Below are positions 6,519 to 9,199 of a DNA stretch of 9,199 nucleotides, piece by piece. A program made the position numbers and the translations under genes. Positions within the stretch are counted from its first letter, which is position 1. Each line of letters starts with the position of its first letter. Below the pieces are notes generated by a model. That model was given only the letters and a program-made list of their open reading frames with translations. It was not told where the DNA came from and did no database searches. The stretch spans positions 9,000 to 18,198 of the forward strand of contig DNFG01000411.1 of the NCBI GenBank assembly GCA_003487005.1. Direction: 5' to 3'. This DNA comes from Bryobacterales bacterium (GTDB lineage Bacteria > Acidobacteriota > Terriglobia > Bryobacterales > Bryobacteraceae).

Positions 6519-7246
6519 GCATTCCCGAGCTGCTGTGGTGGCAGTGGGCGCTGGCGGCGGGGAGCGGGTTCTTCGCGGGGGTAGCGAAGACGGGCGTTCC
6601 GGGTTTGGGGATTCTGATGGTGCCGTTGATGGTGATCGCGGTGGGGGATGCGCGGGAGTCGGCGGGGTGGCTGCTACCGATGCTTTGCACGGCGGATCTG
6701 TTCGCGGTGTTTTACTGGCGGCGGCACGCGCAGACGCAGCAGTTGGTGAAACTGGCGCCGTGGGCGCTGGCGGGGATGGCGGGAGGGGCTCTGGCGTTGT
6801 CGCTGCCGGAGGGGTTGCTGCGGCCGATGGTCGGGGGGATCGTGTTCGTGATGTTGGGGGTGTATTTGTGGAGACGGCGGCGGGGTTCGGGAGAATTGCC
6901 GGCGCATCCGGTGCTGTATGGGACGGCGGCGGGGTTCAGCACGACGGTGGCGAACGCGGCGGGGCCGGTGATGAACCTCTATCTGCTGAGCATGCGGCTG
7001 CCGAAAGAGGAATTCCTGGGAACCGGGGCGTGGTTTTTCTTCCTGATTAATCTGTCAAAACTGCCGATTTACGTGTTTCACGGACTGATTACCGTGAAAT
7101 CGTTGACGATTAACTTGCTGGTGCTGCCGGCGGTGGTATTGGGGGCGTTGACGGGGCGGCAGTTGGTGAAACATATTCCGATGAACGTGTTCGAGGCGGT
7201 GGTGTTGGGTCTGACGGTGCTGTCGACGCTGGCGCTGTTCCGGTAA
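6515..7246 (+). CDS. TauE/SafE-family membrane permease (anion exporter)
   Basis: A 243-residue polytopic inner-membrane protein, the normal length for this family, with about seven to eight hydrophobic segments (roughly 8-26, 30-44, 51-68, 80-97, 104-119, 134-150, 171-189, 197-214, 224-242). The two family signature regions are present: G-V-A-K-T-G-V-P-G-L-G near 22-32 and G-F-S-T-T-V-A-N-A-A-G-P near 140-151, reflecting the internal repeat. Family members move sulfite, sulfonates or other small organic anions, usually outward; the cargo here is unknown. The start is GTG at 6515, overlapping the SDR stop as GTGA, with only a weak GAGGA 16-20 nt upstream. Translation probably relies on coupling. 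The stretch 7030-7110 is noticeably less GC-rich than its surroundings but stays in frame through membrane segments. It is the last gene of the operon; no hairpin with a T-tract follows. Confidence 0.88.
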   Translation: MSIPELLWWQWALAAGSGFFAGVAKTGVPGLGILMVPLMVIAVGDARESAGWLLPMLCTADLFAVFYWRRHAQTQQLVKLAPWALAGMAGGALALSLPEGLLRPMVGGIVFVMLGVYLWRRRRGSGELPAHPVLYGTAAGFSTTVANAAGPVMNLYLLSMRLPKEEFLGTGAWFFFLINLSKLPIYVFHGLITVKSLTINLLVLPAVVLGALTGRQLVKHIPMNVFEAVVLGLTVLSTLALFR

Positions 7247-7265
7247 GACGGCTTTTCGGGCAGGC

Positions 7266-7283
7266 GGGCGGCGGGCGGGCGGG
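7266..7283 (+). other. Predicted G-quadruplex motif
   Basis: Four GGG runs at 7266-7268, 7273-7275, 7277-7279 and 7281-7283 are separated by loops of 4, 1 and 1 nt, with a fifth GGG at 7258-7260. This meets the standard G3+N1-7 rule on the sense strand of the presumed nfeD leader or promoter. In so G-rich a genome such a motif could arise by chance. Confidence 0.5.
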
Positions 7284-7355
7284 TGTGAAATACAAAACCG
7301 GAATAGAAAGGAGGCTGGTCTTTCAGCGGCGGAAAGCGCAGAATGGGGCTGTGGA

Positions 7356-7361
7356 AGGAGG
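7356..7361 (+). promoter_or_regulatory. Ribosome binding site deciding the nfeD start
   Basis: A perfect AGGAGG ends at 7361. It directly abuts an in-frame ATG at 7362, which leaves no spacing, and lies 9 nt upstream of the ATG at 7371. The start is therefore placed at 7371, which also gives a clean signal peptide beginning M-R-K. Confidence 0.8.
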
Positions 7362-7370
7362 ATGTTGCTC

Positions 7371-8642
7371 ATGCGAAAGCTCCTGCTGTTGTGCACCTTC
7401 CTGATGCTGCTTCCGGCGCGGGGGGCGGAGGTGGTCCGGCTGGATGTGGATTCGGTGGTGCATCCGGTGACGGTGGAGATGCTGTCGGATGCGCTGAAGC
7501 AGGTGGGTGAGCGGAAGGCGGCGCTGCTGTTGATCCGGCTGGACACGCCGGGGGGCTTGATGGAGGCGTCGCGAGAGATGGTGGAGATGATTCTGGCTTC
7601 ACCGGTGCCGGTGGCGGCGTTCGTGTCGCCGGGGAGTGCGCGGGCAGCGTCGGCGGGATTCTTCCTGCTGATGGCGGCGGACGTGGCGGCGATGGCTCCG
7701 GGGACACGGACGGGGGCGGCATCCCCGGTGATGATGGGGCAGGAGGTGGACCCGGTGATGCGCCGCAAGATTGAGAGCGACGCGGGGGCGTGGATGCGTT
7801 CGTTGACCACGCAGCGCGGGCGGAATGCGGAACTGGCGCAGGAAACAGTGACCGAAGCGCGGTCGTTCACCCACGCGGAGGCAATGGAAGCAAAGCTGAT
7901 CGACCTCGTGGTGCAGGACGAAGAGGAGTTGCTGCGGGCGCTGGACGGGCGGGAAGTGAAGCGGTTTGACGGGCGGACGGTGCGACTCGAGTTGGGGGCG
8001 AGCCCGGCAATCGTTTCGTACGCGCCGACGTGGCGGCAGAGAATCCTGAAGTCGATCAGCAATCCAAGCGTGGCGTTCGCGCTGCTGCTGCTGGGGGCGC
8101 TGGGGCTGTATGTGGAGTTTTCGTCGCCGGGCTTGATTGCGCCGGGGGTGCTGGGGGCGATTCTGGCGCTGCTGGGGCTGACTGGATTGTCGGTGATGCC
8201 GATCAGCTGGCTGGGAGTGTCGTTGCTGCTGCTGGCGCTTGGGTTGTTCGTGCTGGAGGCGAAATTCGCGTCCTACGGAATCCTGGGCACGGGCGGGGCG
8301 GTGGCGATGGTACTCGGCGCGATGCTGTTAATTGACGGGCCGCCGGAGTTGCGAATCGGGCTGGCGCCGGCGATCGCGCTGGTGCTCCCGTTCGCGGCCA
8401 TCACGCTGTTTCTGGTGACGCTGGTGGTGCGCGCTCACCGGCGGGCGTCAGTGACGGGGACCTCGGGGATGATCGGACGGACGGGGGTAGCGCGGACCCC
8501 GCTGGCGCCGGCTGGGATGGTATTCATCCACGGCGAATTGTGGGAGGCCACGGCGAGCGAAACCGTCGAGGCCGGGGGGCGCGTCCGGGTGGTGTCGATG
8601 GAAGGACTGCGGCTGCAGGTGGAGCCGCTGCGTGAAAGCTGA
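7371..8642 (+). CDS. Long-form NfeD membrane-bound serine protease
   Basis: A 423-residue NfeD of the long type (ClpP-like protease, membrane region, OB domain). A signal peptide covers residues 1-19 (M-R-K, Leu-rich core, G-A before E20). The protease domain (about 20-215) has L-D-T-P-G-G at 57-62. By analogy with the archaeal homologue PH1510, the nucleophile is S94 in A-A-S-A-G and the general base is K133 in R-R-K-I-E-S. R-G-R-N at 149-152 is also a conserved family feature. About five hydrophobic segments follow (roughly 233-249, 254-275, 280-296, 303-321, 329-353). The C-terminal OB-fold domain (about 361-420) contains G-x-x-G-x-x-x-T-x-L and G-E-L-W-E-A. The protease part should face the periplasm and the OB part the cytoplasm. 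The slipin gene follows after 17 bp; NfeD/slipin pairs are conserved, and PH1510 cleaves its stomatin partner. The role is probably membrane quality control. Confidence 0.92.
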   Translation: MRKLLLLCTFLMLLPARGAEVVRLDVDSVVHPVTVEMLSDALKQVGERKAALLLIRLDTPGGLMEASREMVEMILASPVPVAAFVSPGSARAASAGFFLLMAADVAAMAPGTRTGAASPVMMGQEVDPVMRRKIESDAGAWMRSLTTQRGRNAELAQETVTEARSFTHAEAMEAKLIDLVVQDEEELLRALDGREVKRFDGRTVRLELGASPAIVSYAPTWRQRILKSISNPSVAFALLLLGALGLYVEFSSPGLIAPGVLGAILALLGLTGLSVMPISWLGVSLLLLALGLFVLEAKFASYGILGTGGAVAMVLGAMLLIDGPPELRIGLAPAIALVLPFAAITLFLVTLVVRAHRRASVTGTSGMIGRTGVARTPLAPAGMVFIHGELWEATASETVEAGGRVRVVSMEGLRLQVEPLRES

Positions 8643-8659
8643 CGGACAGGAGAAACCTC

Positions 8660-9199
8660 ATGTTATTCGAACTTCCCATTCCCTACATTGCGATCCTGAT
8701 CGTGGTGCTTTATGTCATTTCCTGCATCAAAATACTGGCTGAATACGAGCGCGGGGTGGTATTCCGGCTGGGCCGGGTGCTGCCGGAGAACAAGGGGCCA
8801 GGCATTGTGCTGGTCTTCGCGCCGATCGACCGGATGGTGAAACTGTCGCTGCGCGTGGAGGCGGTGGATGTTCCGACGCAGGATGTGGTGACGCGGGACA
8901 ACGTGACGGTGCGGGTGAACGCGGTGCTCTTTTTCCGGGTGGTGGATCCGCGCCGGGCGGTGCTGGAGGTGGCGAATTTTCTGTATGCGACTTCCCAACT
9001 CGCGCAGACGACGCTGAGAAGCGTGCTGGGCGAGGTCGAGCTGGATGACTTGTTGAGTCAGCGCGAGAAGATCAACATGCGCCTGCAGAGTGTGCTGGAC
9101 GAAGACACCGACCCGTGGGGCATTAAGGTGACGAAGGTCGAGGTGAAGGCGGTGGATCTGCCGGAGCAGATGATCCGGGCGATTTCACGGCAAGCGGAG
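8660..9199 (+). CDS. Slipin (stomatin/SPFH family), 3' truncated
   Basis: The first 180 codons of a slipin; the frame runs open off the right edge. It starts at ATG 8660, with AGGAGA at 8648-8653 six nt upstream. The N-terminal hydrophobic hairpin-type anchor is residues 7-26, followed by the slipin hallmark [13 protein letters not shown] (27-39). The SPFH/PHB domain then includes G-P-G-I (46-49), [12 protein letters not shown] (70-81), an [11 protein letters not shown] segment around 121-131, and W-G-I near 154. The final codons lead into the expected coiled-coil region. Slipins oligomerise on the inner membrane and organise microdomains. Pairing with the upstream long NfeD is typical and supports a shared operon. 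The opening 30 codons use more C- and T-ending codons than the rest, which is common for membrane segments. Confidence 0.93.
   Translation, partial: MLFELPIPYIAILIVVLYVISCIKILAEYERGVVFRLGRVLPENKGPGIVLVFAPIDRMVKLSLRVEAVDVPTQDVVTRDNVTVRVNAVLFFRVVDPRRAVLEVANFLYATSQLAQTTLRSVLGEVELDDLLSQREKINMRLQSVLDEDTDPWGIKVTKVEVKAVDLPEQMIRAISRQAE

Larger units (their letters stand above)
7247..7370 (+). promoter_or_regulatory. Leader/promoter region of the NfeD-slipin operon
   Basis: This 124-bp spacer is the longest non-coding stretch in the window and the likely start of a new transcript. It holds a G-run tract (7266-7283), an AT-richer patch (7287-7297, with T-A-C-A-A-A at 7291 as a weak -10-like hexamer but no -35), an orphan AAAGGAGG (7307-7314) with no start codon at normal spacing, and the real AGGAGG of nfeD at its end. 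The promoter role is inferred from position only. Confidence 0.35.

Noticed and set aside
6515..7246. The less GC-rich patch around 7030-7110 as a sign of horizontal insertion.
   Set aside because: The frame and family signatures run straight through it. Hydrophobic membrane codons (Phe, Ile, Leu) explain the base change.
7362..7370. ATG at 7362 as the start of nfeD.
   Set aside because: AGGAGG ends immediately before it, leaving no spacing; ATG at 7371 has a 9-nt spacer and gives a basic N-terminus for the signal peptide.

Overview
This is a dense, high-GC bacterial window. Ten of its eleven recognisable genes lie on the + strand. Codons strongly favour G and C at the third position (GCG, CGG, GTG, CTG, ACG). 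The gene mix is a fucose-isomerase-like protein, a Gfo/Idh/MocA oxidoreductase, a secreted acetylxylan-esterase-like hydrolase, a KduD-like dehydrogenase and a long NfeD with a slipin. Together with the codon style it suggests a soil-type carbohydrate degrader, most plausibly an acidobacterium of the Solibacter/Bryobacter kind. That placement is inferred from gene content and style; no RNA gene or other firm phylogenetic marker is present.

Layout. (1) 2-1042 is the C-terminal part of an L-fucose isomerase-like protein whose start lies outside the window. (2) 1071-1601 is a small divergent pair: a PepSY-like protein on the - strand (1071-1340) and a HicB-type antitoxin-like protein on the + strand (1368-1601), with only 27 bp between their starts and no visible hicA. 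(3) 1634-7246 looks like one six-gene operon: Gfo/Idh/MocA oxidoreductase, homoserine kinase thrB, a short zinc-knuckle/coiled-coil protein, a secreted alpha/beta hydrolase, a KduD-like short-chain dehydrogenase and a TauE/SafE-family membrane exporter. Three junctions are 4-nt start/stop overlaps (ATGA or GTGA), and the other two gaps are 5 and 19 nt. (4) A 124-bp spacer with a G-quadruplex-type motif precedes a second operon: a long-form NfeD membrane protease (7371-8642) and a slipin/stomatin-family protein (8660 to the window end, truncated).

How the genes may fit together. The isomerase, Gfo/Idh/MocA protein, secreted hydrolase and SDR all fit uptake and oxidation of plant or microbial sugar derivatives, with the TauE/SafE protein as a possible exit route for an anionic product. 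Homoserine kinase belongs to threonine synthesis and appears to be a passenger, because no hom or thrC is present. NfeD and slipin are an established partner pair in membrane quality control and microdomain organisation. I see no tRNA, rRNA, CRISPR array, insertion sequence, prophage gene or convincing intrinsic terminator. No stretch longer than 300 bases lacks a gene. Most of the window is ordinary. The points worth a second look are the hydrolase with an apparently inactive second domain, the single-knuckle zinc protein in the thrB operon, the tight PepSY-like/HicB divergent pair, and the A-rich junction before thrB.
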